A stretch of DNA of 64,000 nt from NCBI RefSeq assembly GCF_002865645.1, contig NW_020194667.1, positions 1,511,762 to 1,575,761 of the forward strand, in the 5' to 3' direction. Positions 14,042 to 28,544 of this stretch are shown here, in pieces; position 1 is the first letter of the stretch; each line of letters opens with the position of its first letter. The position numbers were made by a program, and so were the translations under genes. Below the pieces are notes generated by a model. The model ran no database searches, was not told the origin of the DNA, and saw only the letters and a program-made list of their open reading frames with translations. This DNA comes from Hyaloscypha bicolor E. Lineage: Eukaryota > Ascomycota > Leotiomycetes > Helotiales > Hyaloscyphaceae.

Positions 14042-17000
14042 TAATACTAAGCTTACTTGACTTGGCCTATAGAGGTAATATAATACTACTAGTAAAGGAC
14101 CTGTATTTATTCTTAGAAAGTAAAGACAGAATATTGCTTTTAATATTTAATAACCTCTTCGAACTATAAAGAACTAGAGAGCTTAACTAGAAGTATAATA
14201 TTCTCTATAACCTAGTTAATCTCGGAGCCTGACCCTTAACTAGAATAAATAATATTTCCTTTCTAGTAGTTAGTTCTTTACTAATATAAAAGAAGAAAGA
14301 CATTATTTTTTATAATCCGGTTAATCTTAGAGCCTGACTCTTAACTAGAATAAATAATATTTCCTTAATACTAATAAGAATAAAAGAACCGGTCCTTTTT
14401 CCTAATATAGGAAGAATTAGTAATAGTCTATTAATTTAAAATAAAAAAAGATAATAGTCGGTTTTAGTTTACTAATTTAAAACTAGATAAGATAATAATT
14501 AGTTATAGTTCGCTAATATTAAATAAGAAAAACTTACTTAGTACTTATTTCTATAGCTAATACCCTTTCTAAAGCTATTATAAATAGCCCGGAGCCAAGT
14601 ATTACTACTATAGGTATATTAGATAAGAGGCCCTAATATAATAAAACAGAAAAGCCGGACTTTAATATTATAAACTTATATTACCGGGAAAGCTATTATA
14701 ATATTATTCCGGAAGAAAATATTAAGAAGTAGCTAGCTAATTTGGAACTTAAAATTAGTATAAATACTTCGAAAATAAATAAGGCCTAGTAGAGATTACT
14801 TATATAAAATAACCTTATTAATAAATATTATCTTATAGCTAATAAATAAGTAAAATACTACTAGAAATTCTACTTATATATTAACTAACTTACTAAGAAA
14901 ATTAATAAGCTAGAGGTAATTACTAGTTAATTTTATATAAGAGAAAGACTAGTATAAGAAGTAATAAAATAGAAATTCAAATAAATAAATATTTAGGAAT
15001 ACTATAGATTCCCGTTAGGAGAACTATTTAGGAGCTAATACTAAGGCTTTCTCCTGCTTTTAGTTTATAGTAATTAATTATAGCTTATTAGAATTAAGAA
15101 TTCTGCCCTATTTATAAATAAGAATAATTACTAGATTAATAATTAGATATTTAATATAAGAAATAAACTAATATAGAACTTTTTTGAATTTAATAGTAAA
15201 CTATTAAAAATTACTTATATAATATAACTAGTTACTACAGATGCCTATAACTTTATTTATAATTAACTAGAACCTGGATTAATTAGATAGATCTTAATTA
15301 TTAAATAGATTTTTAAGATTCTCTAGTAAGCTTATAGTAAAAGTAAAGAAATAGAATACTAAGAAATAAAAGAAATATACTAGTACCTGAGATAAAGAAA
15401 TAAGCTATTCCTAATATTCTAGATAGAGTTTACTTACTTAATAATAAAACTAGGGAAGTTATTAGATAACTAATATAATAATTTAATAAATAAAATAAAT
15501 CTCGAGCTACTTAAAAGCTTAGGTAATAAGAAGTTTAATATTTCTAGGAATCTTACTAAGTAATATATAAAATAAGAGAATAGGCTTCTCTTAATTAAAA
15601 ATTAGTAATTCCAGAAGAAATAACTAGTAGAAACTACTTATTATTAAATATTACCTTAAATTAGAAAGCTTACCGGGATTCAAGAAGCTATAATAATTCT
15701 ATATCTAACGGATTAATCTTAGTAGCCGGCATTTTTATAGCTAAAAGAGGTAGTTTGCCGAGAATTTGAGAAAAGATTAGACTAGCCAGAAAGTCTTTAT
15801 TATTATAGCTATAAAAAGCCTAAATATATAAAAAGCACCTATTCTAATTTTAATAAAGTTATACTTATTAAAGAGAATTATTTAGAGAGAGCTAATAATT
15901 TAGAAATAAATAATAAGAATACTAACTCTTATTTATTATTTAATAAGAAATATAATATTAATAAGTTGGGAAAAGTCTAGCTCTAGATATAAAGGTAGCT
16001 TTCCTAAAGCAAGAACTTTACTAGGAACTTATAGATCTCATTTAGCTAATTAGTAAGAACTAGTTCCTTATTAATTCTTAAATATACTAGAAAGGCAAAA
16101 CTATAACCTTCTAGTATTTAGTAAATACCGGAGCAAATATATATACTCTAATTAACTAAAAGCATATTTACTCTCTAATAAAAGTACTATAAATACCCTT
16201 ATATAAACTTAAAATCCCTGTTTTCTTATAAGGTTTTAATAAATAATCTAGTAAAGCTATTTAATATCTAGTTATTATAGATCTAGTTATTAATTAGTAT
16301 TTATAAACTTAATAATACCTACTTACTACTAACCTTGGCTCTTATAATATAATTCTAGAAAGGAAATAGCTAGTAAAGTATAATATTCTACTAGATTATT
16401 AATAGAATTAACTTTATTAGCTAGAGAACTATAAGATAAATTAGCCGGACCTTATTTAAAAAATCCGATATTTTAATAAGAAATATTAAAAAAATAACTA
16501 TTCTAAAAATACTCTAACTAGGATCCTAAAAGAAACTAATAAAACTAGACCCGAGAAATAAAAGAATATATTTCTTATCTTTTTATAAGATCTTCTTATA
16601 AGAAAAGCCAAATACTAAATAAGAAAAAAAGAGCTAGATCTTAATACTTTCGAAATAATTAAGCTACTAGACTATTCTTGCTATTTTATTAGAATAGCTA
16701 CTTTCTAATTAAGTACTAAAGATCCCGGTAACTTAGTCGGATTAGTTACTATTAATAAGATTAATTATATACTTAAGAAATAGAGTTATAAATTAAAGAG
16801 ATATTTACTACTACCTGTAGTAATTAGATAACTAATATTATAGCCCGCCGGATACTATATTTAAACTAATAACCTAATATATTTCTTAAATATAAATAAA
16901 TCTAATATTCTTAGTAATATATTATCTTTTAATTCTAAAAAACTTTAAGAGCTTCGGGTATTTCTCTTTATATAATTATATAATATAGCTAGGGTATTCT

Positions 17001-20000
17001 CTAAAAAAGTAGTAGATAAGCTTTCCTTATCTTAATTCTTTAATTATAAGCTTTGTTTTAATAGACTAGATTTCTTAATAAAAATAGCCTATCTTTATAA
17101 GATAAGCTTTAGTAAACTCAAAAAAATAAGAGAATATCTTATTAAAAACCTAAAAAAGAGTTTTATTAAGCTATCCGAATTTCTCTTCTTATTACTAGTC
17201 TTATTTATTAAAAAGAAAAATAATAGCCTATAATTTTATATTAATTATTAATAGCTAAATACTATAATAAAAAAGAACTATTACCTCCTGCTATTTATTA
17301 CTAAAACTCTTAACTAATTAGCCAAATTATTAGTATTTACTAAATTAGATATTTAATATATATTTAATCGAATTTATATAGAACTAGCTTCTATAATATA
17401 AGTAGCTTTTAGGACGAGATATGAATTCTTTAAACTAGTAGTTTTATTATTTAAACTTTATAATAATCTAGTAATTTTCTAGTAATATATTAATACTATT
17501 CTAATAAACTATTTAAATAACTTTTATTTGGCCTATATTAATAATATACTAATTTTCTCTAAGAATAAGAAAGAGTATTAATAGTATATTAGAATAGTTC
17601 TATAAAAGCTCTAGAATACCTAATTATAAGTTAATATTTATAAATATAAATTTAAAGTTTTTAAGATAATATTCTTAGGATTTATTATCTCAGATTAAAA
17701 TATATAAATAAATCTTACTAAAATCTCTATTATCCGAAACTAGTACTAATCTATAATAAAAAGAAAGATATAATTATTTTTGGGCTTTTATAACTTCTAT
17801 TATAGGTTTATCTAAGCCTATAAATATATTTCTTATTCCCTAAACCGTCTAACTAAAAAGGATATTTTACTAAAGTTTATATTTAATAAAACCTAGCTAG
17901 ATACTTTTAATTAGCTTAAAGATCTGCTTCTTTTTACCTTTATACTTCTTTATTTCAAATATAATAGAGAAACTTACTTAGAAACCGATTATTTAAATCT
18001 AGCTACTATAAGTATACTTTCTTAAAAAAGCCTAGAGAATAAATAATAGTACCCGGTCTTATTCTATTCTAAAGCTTTTTAAGAAGCTAAAAGCCATTAT
18101 AAAGTTTATAATAAGAAACTCTTTACTATTATCTAAGGACTCCGGGAATAGTAAATAGAACTAATTAGCTTGCCTAATTTTCTAATTATTACTAATTATA
18201 AAGCTTTTAAGTATTTCGGTATTAAGAGGCTCTTAAATAAATAATAAATCTAATAGATAGGTTTCCTATTAGAATTCTATTATTAGATTACTTATTAGCT
18301 AGGTAAAGATAATACTATTACTAATATCTTATCCCAAAAGAACGAGCTTATATTAACCTAGAAGTAGGCTAAGGAAACTAAAAGAACTAGATAAGTTATC
18401 TTATTAGATCTAATTCTTGCTTTTATTAAAATAATAGATATGGCTTATATTTCTATTAAGGTAAAAGAAATAAATAAGCTATTTATTATAATTAAAATTC
18501 TATAAGCTAATTAGATAGATCTAGCCCTAGAGAATAAATACAGGAAAGCCCGGAAGAATACGGATTTATAAGAAATATTAAATAGCTATATATTTCGTAA
18601 TAAAAGGCTTATTATACTAGATAAATATAATAATCTATAAACTAGGCTCCTATAATAAATCCATAGTATAATAACTATTATATATCCCGGTTAAAATAAA
18701 ATAAAAATCCTAGTTTAGAGACTTTACTAGTAGCCTACTTTCCCTATAGATATTAATTACTTTATAGTAAACTATTATAAATATTAAAGATCTTATAAGT
18801 CAAGAAATAAAATACTAGACCTATTATATTTATTACTAGTTTCCCTAAAAATATAAGATAATTTATCTATTAATTTCTATATTCCTGGCTTTATAAATAA
18901 GAGATATAATAATATATTTATTATAATTATTTAATTATTTAAATAATATATAAGCCTATTAATAACTAAGAATACTATAGCTAGGATTACTACTAGCTTA
19001 TTTTACTATTATATCTAGTAATTCCGAGATTCTTCTCTTATTATTATAAGTAACCGAGAACCCTAGTTTATTTCAGACTTTATAAATAACCTATTAAGAT
19101 TAACTAGAACTAAGCTAAAGCTCTCGACTATAGAATATACCTAAACTAATAAATAAATAGAAATTATTAATTAGATTATTAATATCTGACTTTATTTCTT
19201 TATTAATTACTTCTAGGATAATTAGATAGATTTATTTCTAGTATTTAATATTATAGGTATTACCTGTCTATATAAATTAACTGGCTTATTTCCCTTAATA
19301 ATTAATTATAGATACGAACCCAGGCTAAACTTTGACTAGATATTACTAATAATAGAGTTTAAAATACTAAGAAAGAAATTTAATTAGAAAGAAGTATAAT
19401 AATAAGCTAAGAGAATTAATATTACTATTAATTATATTCGAGAATATATAATAATAGCTTAAGAATATTAAGCCAAGTAAGCTAATAAGAAATAGTAAGA
19501 ACTAGATTTTAGTTTAGGAGATATAATCTATATAATTAAAAAGATATAGAAAACGGATTATTTATCTAATAAATTAAACTATTTCCTTACTAAATTATTT
19601 AAGATTAATAAAATAGTTAGTTATTTATATTAATTAGATCTTTTACTATTATATAGGATTTGGCTAATTTTCTATATAAATAGACTTTATAAGAATCCTA
19701 CTAACTTATTACCCGGCTAGACTAATAAAGAGCCTAGTTCTACTAAAGTTAATAGTAAACTCGAATAAGAAATTGAAAAGATCCTCTTTTCTAAGGTATT
19801 TTATAATAAGCTTTATTATAAGGTTAGATAAAAGAAATAAAATATAAATAATAAATAATATCTTATATTAAATTTCAAGAACTTAATACTTGAATTATAT
19901 AAATTTTATAAGTAGAACTCTAGTAAAGTAGAACTTCTTATCTAACTAAATAAATAAATTTGGTATACTAAAGAGAATAAGTTTAATAGAGATTATTTAA

Positions 20001-20199
20001 ATAATAATAAACCTTAATAATAAGGCCTCTATAACTAGGAAAGAAAAAGAAAAACCTAGATATTTCCCGGGTTTTATCTAAATCCTAGTATATTTCCTTT
20101 ATTTTACTATATTAATATCTACTTTCTTTTCCAGAAATCTGAGTAAAATATTTTTCTTTATTATACTAGATTATACTTTATTATCTAGACAAATTATAA

Positions 20200-21600
20200 A
20201 AAAAAAGTAAATTCTTAAAACTAAGCCAAAAATAAATACTTACTTATATTAGTTTGAAATATTATTAAAAATTAAGGGAAATCTTCCTAATTACTTTAAC
20301 TTTTATAACCTTAACTATTTATACTATTACTATTATCTTAATAGAACTATTAATAGAGATAAGACAGATAAAAAATCCCGGTAATATATTATTTATAGCC
20401 GGACTAAGTAAGGCTATTTACTAGATCTTGAATAATTTAAGTAATAATAGTAATATTTCAAGTTTAGTAATTATTACTATTATTAATATAATTATTAGCC
20501 AAATTACCTTTATAGACGAAAATAGTAACTTTCTTATTTAAGAATAGGTTAATATATAGAATACGGCCTGTATTACTCTTGAAAATATATCTAAAATTAC
20601 TATAGAGAATATCTTAGTAAAATATTTTAAGAATAATAAAATAGAGGTTTTAGTTACTAGTAATAATAAGTCTAATAGTCTAATAAGTGAAATAGATAAT
20701 ACTAATAAGAACTTCCTTATTAATTTTATATAGCCAAATACTAAGAAAATTAAGAAAAGTAAGGCTAGCTTATCTAAGAAATATAAGATATTAGATAATA
20801 GTAAGAATTCCAATAATAAAAAGACTAAAAATAAAAAGACTTCTAGTAATAAAAGAGATTCTAACTATAGTAAAAGTAGCTAAACTAGTATTAAGATACC
20901 TATTATAATTAGAAGATATATAGTACTAAGTAATAGTTATTATATAAAGTACTAGTCTAAAATCAAGAGCTAGTAAATAATTCTAAAGGCCGAATTAAAG
21001 AAGTAATACCCTATAAATATTAATAAATTAGTATATAATACTATTTAGGAAGTCGGAAAACCTTTTAGAAGCTTCTATAAAACTAAAATCATATAGCTTA
21101 AGGCCCGGAGATTTAATAATAAAGTAGCTCAAGTAGCTGCCCTTAATATATAAGTCTTTATTATAAAGGAATAACTTGAGAATATATATATTAAGCTCGA
21201 GAAGGTCTAGAAGTTAATTAAGTAGCTTAGAAATAATATAATTAAGCCAAATATTACTATCTTAATTAAGAAGAAAGATAAGTAAGCTATTATATTAAAG
21301 CCTATATTAATAAATAAACTTAATCTGCTATTCTTATTTAAAGACCGCCTAATAATAATAGTTCTAATATTAGCTATAGCCTATATAGTATTTCCAGACT
21401 ATATTATTAATATAAGTATAGGTATAATACAAATAATAAATACTAAGAACTAGCCGGAATATACTAGGAACTGGGTTATTTTAGTAAAGTTAAGACTATA
21501 CTTTAATTATAAGTAAGCTATAAGAATTAAATAAAATGAAATTAATAGCTATTATTTCCTCTTTTTTTTTTCTTTTTTATATTATAACTAAATAATCTCC
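20200..21600 (+). pseudogene. Third coding region (ORF3) of Gypsy-A copy 1
   Basis: Between the chromodomain and the 3' LTR is about 1.4 kb with a legible plus-strand frame once RIP stops are ignored. It includes a Lys/Asp/Ser-rich stretch near 20,760-20,870 and a heptad-like segment near 21,120-21,280 (AQVAALNI, LENIYIKLEKV, LIKQLRN) suggesting a coiled coil. The same region is present at the same place in copy 2 (42,640-44,050), so it belongs to the element. I do not recognise a family, and nothing resembles a membrane-anchored envelope protein. Confidence 0.6.
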
Positions 21601-21640
21601 TAAATAAGGGCATTTAGACTTCTTTTTAGAAAGAAAGTAA

Positions 21641-21845
21641 TATAATAACTAGTATAAGAATATAATCTATTAAGGACAGGATATTAGAAATAGATATAAA
21701 ATAAAACTAAGCCGGAATTACTTAGGTAAAATAATACTAAAGATTAAGGTATTTTCTTTACTTTATTTTATAGCTTAGTATTTTCTAATATATGAGATTC
21801 TTTAAACTTTAAGTCTTTAATTATTATATTAATCCCGTTATTATA
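21641..21845 (+). repeat. 3' LTR of Gypsy-A copy 1
   Basis: 205 bp, preceded by a purine-rich tract (AGAAAGAAAG, 21,629-21,638) that corresponds to the poly-G tract of copy 2 and serves as the polypurine primer. Confidence 0.88.
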
Positions 21846-21850
21846 AAGGC

Positions 21851-21881
21851 CTTATTTACTAAAATTAAGTAAAAATATAAG
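21851..21881 (+). pseudogene. DUF3435 gene, 31-bp middle fragment
   Basis: This sliver lies between Gypsy-A and Gypsy-B. After removing both elements and one copy of each target duplication, the frame runs from 13,836 through it into 28,545 and reads ALFTKIK.KYKFIKQALKKK. That matches the helical linker expected in DUF3435 proteins. Confidence 0.75.
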
Positions 21882-22154
21882 TATTATAGATATAGTATTT
21901 AGGGCTTGGAAAATAAGATAAAAGGTTTTTTATAAAGATAATTTAAAGCTAAGGAAGAGAAAACTAGAATATAAGAGGCTGCAAGGAAATATATATATTC
22001 TATAGTATACTAGTCCCGAAGAGACTAGCCTTCTAAATATCTCTAGTATATTTCAAGTATATTTCCCTAGTAAGGCGGCCATATTATATATATCTAGGAA
22101 ATATCTAATATCTAGTAAGATATCTCAGATACTAGATATCTGGGAATTATAATA
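21882..22154 (-). repeat. 3' LTR of Gypsy-B
   Basis: 273 bp on the left side of a minus-strand element. It is more mutated than its partner at 28,267. The shared core includes CTAGCCTTCTAAATATCTCT. Confidence 0.88.
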
Positions 22155-25100
22155 TTATTTCTCTCTTTATAATAAGCTTATTCCCGAGCTTTATATAAGC
22201 TATTAATTTATCTAATTTCGTATTATATTCTTTTCTAAAATAAAACTAGTATCTCGGATATAGATATTATATATAAAAGGCTAGTATCTTTATTATATAA
22301 CCTAGGAGAGTTTATTATTATTTCTATATAGTTCTAGATAAGTATTATTTTTTATATAGTCTAGCTAGTATTATAAGTTTTATAAAGGTCCTAGTATATT
22401 AATATTATTATTATAGAAACTCTATAAAACCAGGGGGCTATTACTTAATACTAAAGCTAGATACTATACTAGATCTTTATCCTAACTAACCTACTAAATT
22501 CTATACTTTAGCCTATTTCTTACTAGCTTAACTATAATAATTCATTTAATACTATATTCTTATTTACTATTCTCTAGTATTAATAGAGGCAGTTCCGGGT
22601 TTATTTAATCTAGTAAAGAATTCTAGAGGTCTTTTTATAGCTTTTCTATATAGAAAACTAGATATATCTTTATAATTTCCGGTAGTTTTAGAAGAAATAA
22701 GTAGCTATATTATTCTAGAATCTCAAATAGGCTTTCTATTTAGTTCTTTAGCTTCTGGTTTAGATAATCGGATTTCTAGTATTTTATAATAACCTATATT
22801 TTATTCTTTATTTTAAAATTAATTAAATAGCGGTATTTATTAGCTTATACTATATATTATTCCTATACTTACTTTATATAGCCTTAGGTAAGTTACTATA
22901 ATTCATATAATTAATTTACTAATACTTTAGCTTTATTTCTATTTAGCTTCTTTTTAGGTAAGTTAGCTTTAATAGGGGAATTCTAGTTCAGAGAAATATA
23001 AGACTTATAGCTCTTTTTAGTTATAAATAGGAATTAGGTAATAGTTTTATACTAAAGAAAGGCTTATTAATAATTAATTATAGTAATCTATTCGTCCTAG
23101 TTATTCTAGTAATAGTTAATATATAGGTATAATCTCTAATTAAAGTACTAATTAATAATCTCCATTTATTTATTTATTTGAGAGTAATTAGTTATAAAGA
23201 ACTTAAGCTTTATACTAATTCTCATATAGAATTTACTTCAAAAATCGGATATAAATTAGGGTTCCTAATCTAATATAATTATTTCTAGAATACCTATTTA
23301 ATATATTATATAAAATAAAAACAGAGATACTAACTACTTAGCTATAATTATATCTTGTACGGGAATTATAATTAGGTACTTAGATAAGTAATTCACGAAT
23401 ATAATAATTATATTATAGTTTAATTTACTTTCTGGATAGCTTTTAAAGTTTATAGTAATATATTACTAGAAGTAATTAGGAACTAGAAGAAAATAAAGCA
23501 AACCAGGCTTTTTATTTCTGGATATATATAATTTCCTATAAATATAGTAATTATTATAGTATTAATTAATATTCTTATTTATAAATAACTAGTAATATTA
23601 TTTCTTTAATAGCTAATAAAGCTTTATATATCTAGAATATCCAGAAAGGAGTTTATTATATACTTTATAAATTAGAATAGTCTATAAAAGTAGTCCGGGA
23701 GTTATTTTATTCTTTATAATATAAAGTTTTTTATAATATAAAAAAAGGCTGTCTTATAATATCTAGATATTACTTTTAATTTAGGCTATTATATATAGCT
23801 TTTCTAGATCCGGTAATATATAATTATTCTATAGGATCTTATCTATAAGTTATAAACTACTATATTTGGCGGGAGCCTCTAATAGTACTTCTATAGGAGC
23901 TATTATAATAAAGTTTACTAGTAAAGCTTTTAAGAGAATATCTTTTTTTAAGAGAATTATATCTCTAATAAAAATATTTTCCTCCGGAAAATCTTTAGTA
24001 TATACTTGGTTTTTAGAGCCAAATTCCGGATTAAGTAAACTAATCTTATAAAGTATTATTACAAGCTATAAATTATAAATAATCTCTGGATTAATCTTAT
24101 TTTTAGGGAAAAGTATTTGAGTTTATAGCTTTTCCTTAATCTGGCCCTAAGTATTTACTTTATCTTATCTTTATAATAAAGTATTTATTTATTTATTTAA
24201 TTCTCTAGAATAATATATAAGCTTAAAATAATAATAGAATAAGAGCTTAGCTTATCTAGCTTATTAAGAAGAAAGCTTCTTAGTAGCTATAAAGTACTTT
24301 AAGATATAGTAATTAGAATAGACCTTAAAAAAAGTATTTTAAAGGTCTTTTAGCTTAGCTTTTTATTTCTCTAGTACTTGAACTATAATAAGTATTTCCT
24401 TATTATATATATTATAATTAAGTTTTACCGAGAATATAGTTTTGGAAAAATAAGCTATAAAATACTAAAGGCCTATTTCTAAGTCTTATTAAAAGAGTAG
24501 ATTAGTAATTACTTCTTTAAATATATTTGTTTCTATTATTATAAGTAGATCTAAATTATAATATTATAAAACTAGAATAGAAATTATAGCTTTTTTTAAA
24601 TAAATAAAAGTCTTTTAATATTATTTGAACTATTTAAAAAAATATTCTTTTTTATAAATAAGATAAAATATCTAGTAATTCGTTTATATTCTTTAATAAA
24701 GTATTTATAAAAGTTATAAAAGCCGAGGAAAAACTATATATTCTTAATTATCTTTAGGAATTACTAGTTATGTATTATTTTAACTTTATTAGAATTTATT
24801 TTAATACTAGATATAAAGATAATAAAGCTTAAATACTTTATATATATAACTTTAAATTCCGATTTCTTAATATTTACTTAGAAGCTAGTAAGATATAAGT
24901 AATCTAGTACTTTTTATATATACTATTTATATTTTATTAGGTTCTTTAAATAAATAAGAATATTATTAAAATATATTATATAAAAGTTATTTAGATATTT
25001 AAAGAATATATTATTTATATAATATTAATATATAGCCGGGCTATTTATAAGGCCTTTCTAGAAAATATTATATTTATATATTCTATAATAAATATAAAAT

Positions 25101-28100
25101 ATTATTAGTTCCTAAAAGTCCGGATCTATAACTATATAATAGAAAGCTTAATAAATATCTAATTTAGTATAGATCTTAGCCTTAGATAATTAATTTAAAG
25201 TCTTATTAATAAAGAAAAGAAAATATTAATTTTTCTAAATAATATTATTTAGATAATAGAAATTAATATAAAAGTATAAATTTCCGTTTACTTTTTTTAT
25301 AAAAAGAACTAGTAAAATAAAGAGAGCCTAACTAGCTTTAATAAAGTCTTTAGCTAGATTATTTTTCAAGAAATACTTGATTTCTAGAAGCTCTTAAATA
25401 AATTATTACTAGAGAAATTAATATCTAATATTTTTAGTTCTCTTTAGGCCTTTAATCTAAATCTTATAATTATATAATTTATAGAAAGAAAGAATATTAG
25501 ATTTCTTTTTAGAGAAAATAGAAATATATTTCTTAAATTCCGGAAGTAATATTCTTTATAATTACTAAAGCTCTATTTCTCCTAGTTATTAATTCTCTGG
25601 GCCAGAGATAGCTTCTTTTTTCTGAGCTTTAAGCTTCTTATTAATCTTATAAATAGAGATTTAATTAATAATATTATTTTCTTTCTTAGTTATATAATTA
25701 AATACTATAGAAATAAAAATAACTAGGTTTAATATTTGCTTTTTATTAAGAACCTCTTTCTATTTCTTTAGCTTTTATTTAGGTATTATATCTTAATTAG
25801 GTTATAGAAGTTCCTTTTCTATAATCTTATATAATTTTCTCTAATTAGTTTAAAAAAAGAAAGATTATTTTAGAATAAAAAGTTTCTAGAAATAGCTTAT
25901 AATAAAATCTTATTAATTAGTATTTTTTTAATATTTCTTATTAAATTACTTCTCTAGCTATTATTATAAAGTACTAATAATATAATTAAATTATATAGAT
26001 TTAGGCTTATTCTTTAGCTATATAAGCCTATATTTTCTATAATTAACTAGAATATTAATATATATTACTTATTTCTTACTAAAAATAATATTATAATTTC
26101 TAAGATTTAGGATAATTATAGATATATTAATACTTTATTTATTAATTAGAAATAAAACTTCTATATATTTCTTAGTAAATTTAGTTAACTTTTTATTAAA
26201 ACTATATATAATATAAGATAAGAAAAAAAGTTATAATTCTATTTCTAAGAATTATTTTATAAGCTAAATAAGCTTTATATTAATAAAAGTATAATTATTA
26301 GCTCTAGTATTAATAAGAAAAAAAGACTTAATTCCTAATTTATTTATACTAATAGTATAAGGTATTATAAGAATATTTCCTCTTATTAGATAAGTTAAGT
26401 TAATCTTTATTAAATTCATATTATAAGCCCCTAAAATAGAGACTTTTTTTTAGAAATACTTATTTCCCGGTTTTATACTAAAATTAGAGCTCGAATTCTC
26501 TAAATACTTTACTAAAATAATATATTCTAGTAAAATAAGAACTAAGTCCGGCTTAATTCTAGAAAGAGCTATCTTAGTTTCTTTATTATATAGAACCGGA
26601 TAATATCTAATATAGTAGCTAAACTTATTATAATTATAGTATTTAATAATTAAGAAATTCTTAGTCTTTATAGGATATTACTTATACTTATAAGGAAATA
26701 TATACTTAATAAAAGTAATTAATATAGGCTCCTTAGGCTTTTTCTTAAAAGTATATTTCTTAGAAATATATAAGAATAGTTTCTGCTTTCTTATACTTCT
26801 TAGTTTTCTTATATATAGTCTTAATTTACTAATTATTAATAATATAGTACTAAGTAAAGCAAGTAATATTAATAGAAGAATTATTATAGTATATATATAC
26901 TAATTCCTAGAGCTTTAATAAGAGCTTCTTATTTAGTTTATACTTAATATCTTAAAAACTAATATTACCTTTTATAAATAGTTATAAGAAAAAAGTATAA
27001 AACTCCTGAAATACTTAACTAGAGTATATTTAAAGCTTACTAAAGTTATAGCAAGTATTCTGTATCTTATTAGGGTTAGAATATAGCTTCTTTAGGTAAG
27101 AGTAAAGCTCTAAGAGCTAATAGTACTAATTTAGACTATTTTTATCTATATAAGAATTAGTTAAAACAAGAATATTACTAGTAAGTTTACTAGAAATATA
27201 AATAATCTTGAGATTCTCTAAGAAATATAAATTAGTATTTCTTTATAGCTTATTCTTGACCTAAACTAGCTAGTTATTAAAGATAATATAATCTCTAGTA
27301 AAGAGAATTAGATCTAGAAGCTTAGTAACTCTAGTATCTCTAAAGAAAGTATAAGATATAGGAGATTCTAAATAGAAATAAGTAGGAAATAATTCGGAAT
27401 TCTTTTAAGAGAAATTCGAAATAGCTAAAGTAAGTAAAATAGAAGTAGTTAGAGCTATTATAAGCTAATTTACTATAGTTATATAATACTTAATATTATT
27501 CTCGAGCTTAGTATTCTCGAGAATAGCTTTATTATAGCTATAGGTATTCTTATATGAAATAGCTCTTTAGATATTTTCCCGATAGTTCTTTATAATAATA
27601 TTAATATCTGAGAATAAGATATCGGGTTTCTTAGCCTATTTATATAACTCTCTAATAGTAATATAGTCTTTAGTCTTTAGAAGCTTTATAATAAAAGCAG
27701 AAGGTTCTATTTCTATAGACTTATTTATAAATTCTCTAGGAATACTAATAGAATACTCGGTTTAGGAAAAGCTGCTAATAGGATAACCTAAACTAATAGG
27801 AGCTTTACTAGAAGCCTTAGCAAAAGTTAATATAATTCCTAGTTATATAATATTCTAGGAAATTGACCTATTATACTTTTCTTCTACTATATCCTTCCTA
27901 GTAGTCTTATTACCGGCATATATATAAGGCCTATAAGGTTATAGAATAGGGCTTAAGGGTAGTAGTTAGGTTACTAGCCTATAGGTGCCTATTACTTTAG
28001 GATTTAGTTAAAGAGTAGCCTTTATTTAAGATTCTTTAATTTTCGGGTTTTTGGGAAAGATTTCTAATATATTACTAGTATATATTTATAAAAATATAAA

Positions 28101-28266
28101 TACCTGATTTCTCTAAGGGTTCTAAAGCTTTTTGCTTTTATTATTCTGGAGTCTATTACTCATGTTTCTGAGGTTCTATTATCTTAATAGTACCTATATT
28201 ACTAATAGTTCTGAATTAGTTTATTTGAAATTCTCTATAAGATTAAAGGAAGTAAGCTTTAAATAC

Positions 28267-28539
28267 TATTACGGGTATAGTATTTAGGGCTTAGAAAGCA
28301 AGGTAGAAGATCCCTTATAAAGACGATTTAAAGCTAAGAAAAAGAAAACTAGAATATAGGAGGCTGCGAGAGAGTATATATACCTTATAATATACTAGTC
28401 CTAAAGGGGCTAGCCTTCTAAATATCTCTAGTATATTCCAAGCATATTTTCCTAGTAAGGCGGCCGCATTATATATATCTAGAAGGCATCTGGTATCTGG
28501 CGAGGCATTTTAGATACCGGGTATCTGGGAATTATAATA
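28267..28539 (-). repeat. 5' LTR of Gypsy-B
   Basis: 273 bp. It retains more CpG/CpA (for example GGCGGCCGCATT) than the 3' LTR, so the two LTRs of one element were mutated unequally. Confidence 0.88.
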
Positions 28540-28544
28540 ATAAG

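Larger units (their letters stand above)
13837..21845 (+). mobile_element. Gypsy-A copy 1: Ty3/gypsy chromovirus (8.0 kb)
   Basis: A full-length LTR retrotransposon bounded by 205-bp LTRs and a 5-bp target duplication (AAAGC at 13,832, AAGGC at 21,846, differing by one transition). Reading through RIP stops on the plus strand gives a Gag zinc knuckle (15,796-15,840, YYYSYKKPKYIKS from CxxCxKxGHxxxxC), a protease (LVNTGAN from LVDTGAN, 16,113-16,140), a reverse transcriptase (QYINTILINYL...YINNILIF from YIDDILIF, 17,480-17,560), an integrase (SINFYIPGF to a QTDGQTEI-type block, 18,860-19,210) and a chromodomain-like tail (KILFSKVFYNKLYYKVRW, 19,740-19,860). A further coding-like region follows before the 3' LTR. 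It is inserted in the DUF3435 gene. Confidence 0.92.
21882..28539 (-). mobile_element. Gypsy-B: Ty3/gypsy retrotransposon (6.7 kb)
   Basis: Two 273-bp LTRs (21,882-22,154 and 28,267-28,539) are flanked by identical ATAAG duplications (21,877-21,881 and 28,540-28,544). On the minus strand the order is Gag zinc knuckle (about 26,645-26,596, KYYNYNKFSYYIRYYP from a CxxCxxxGHxxxxC motif), protease (INTRANNYTFIN from DTGA, about 26,315-26,280), and reverse transcriptase (LSKAKIYTKLD at about 25,190-25,155, FYIIYFNNILIYL from YLDDILIY at about 24,990-24,950). RNase H and integrase must lie between 24,700 and 22,200 but were not read in detail. The polypurine tract is the complement of 22,156-22,172. 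It is unrelated in LTR sequence to Gypsy-A. Confidence 0.9.

Noticed and set aside
20538..20813. Leucine-rich minus-strand ORF in the AT-rich block
   Set aside because: Antisense to ORF3 of Gypsy-A copy 1. Leu/Ile/Phe richness is expected from AT bias.
23866..24051. Short plus-strand ORF
   Set aside because: It is antisense within Gypsy-B, with no family features.
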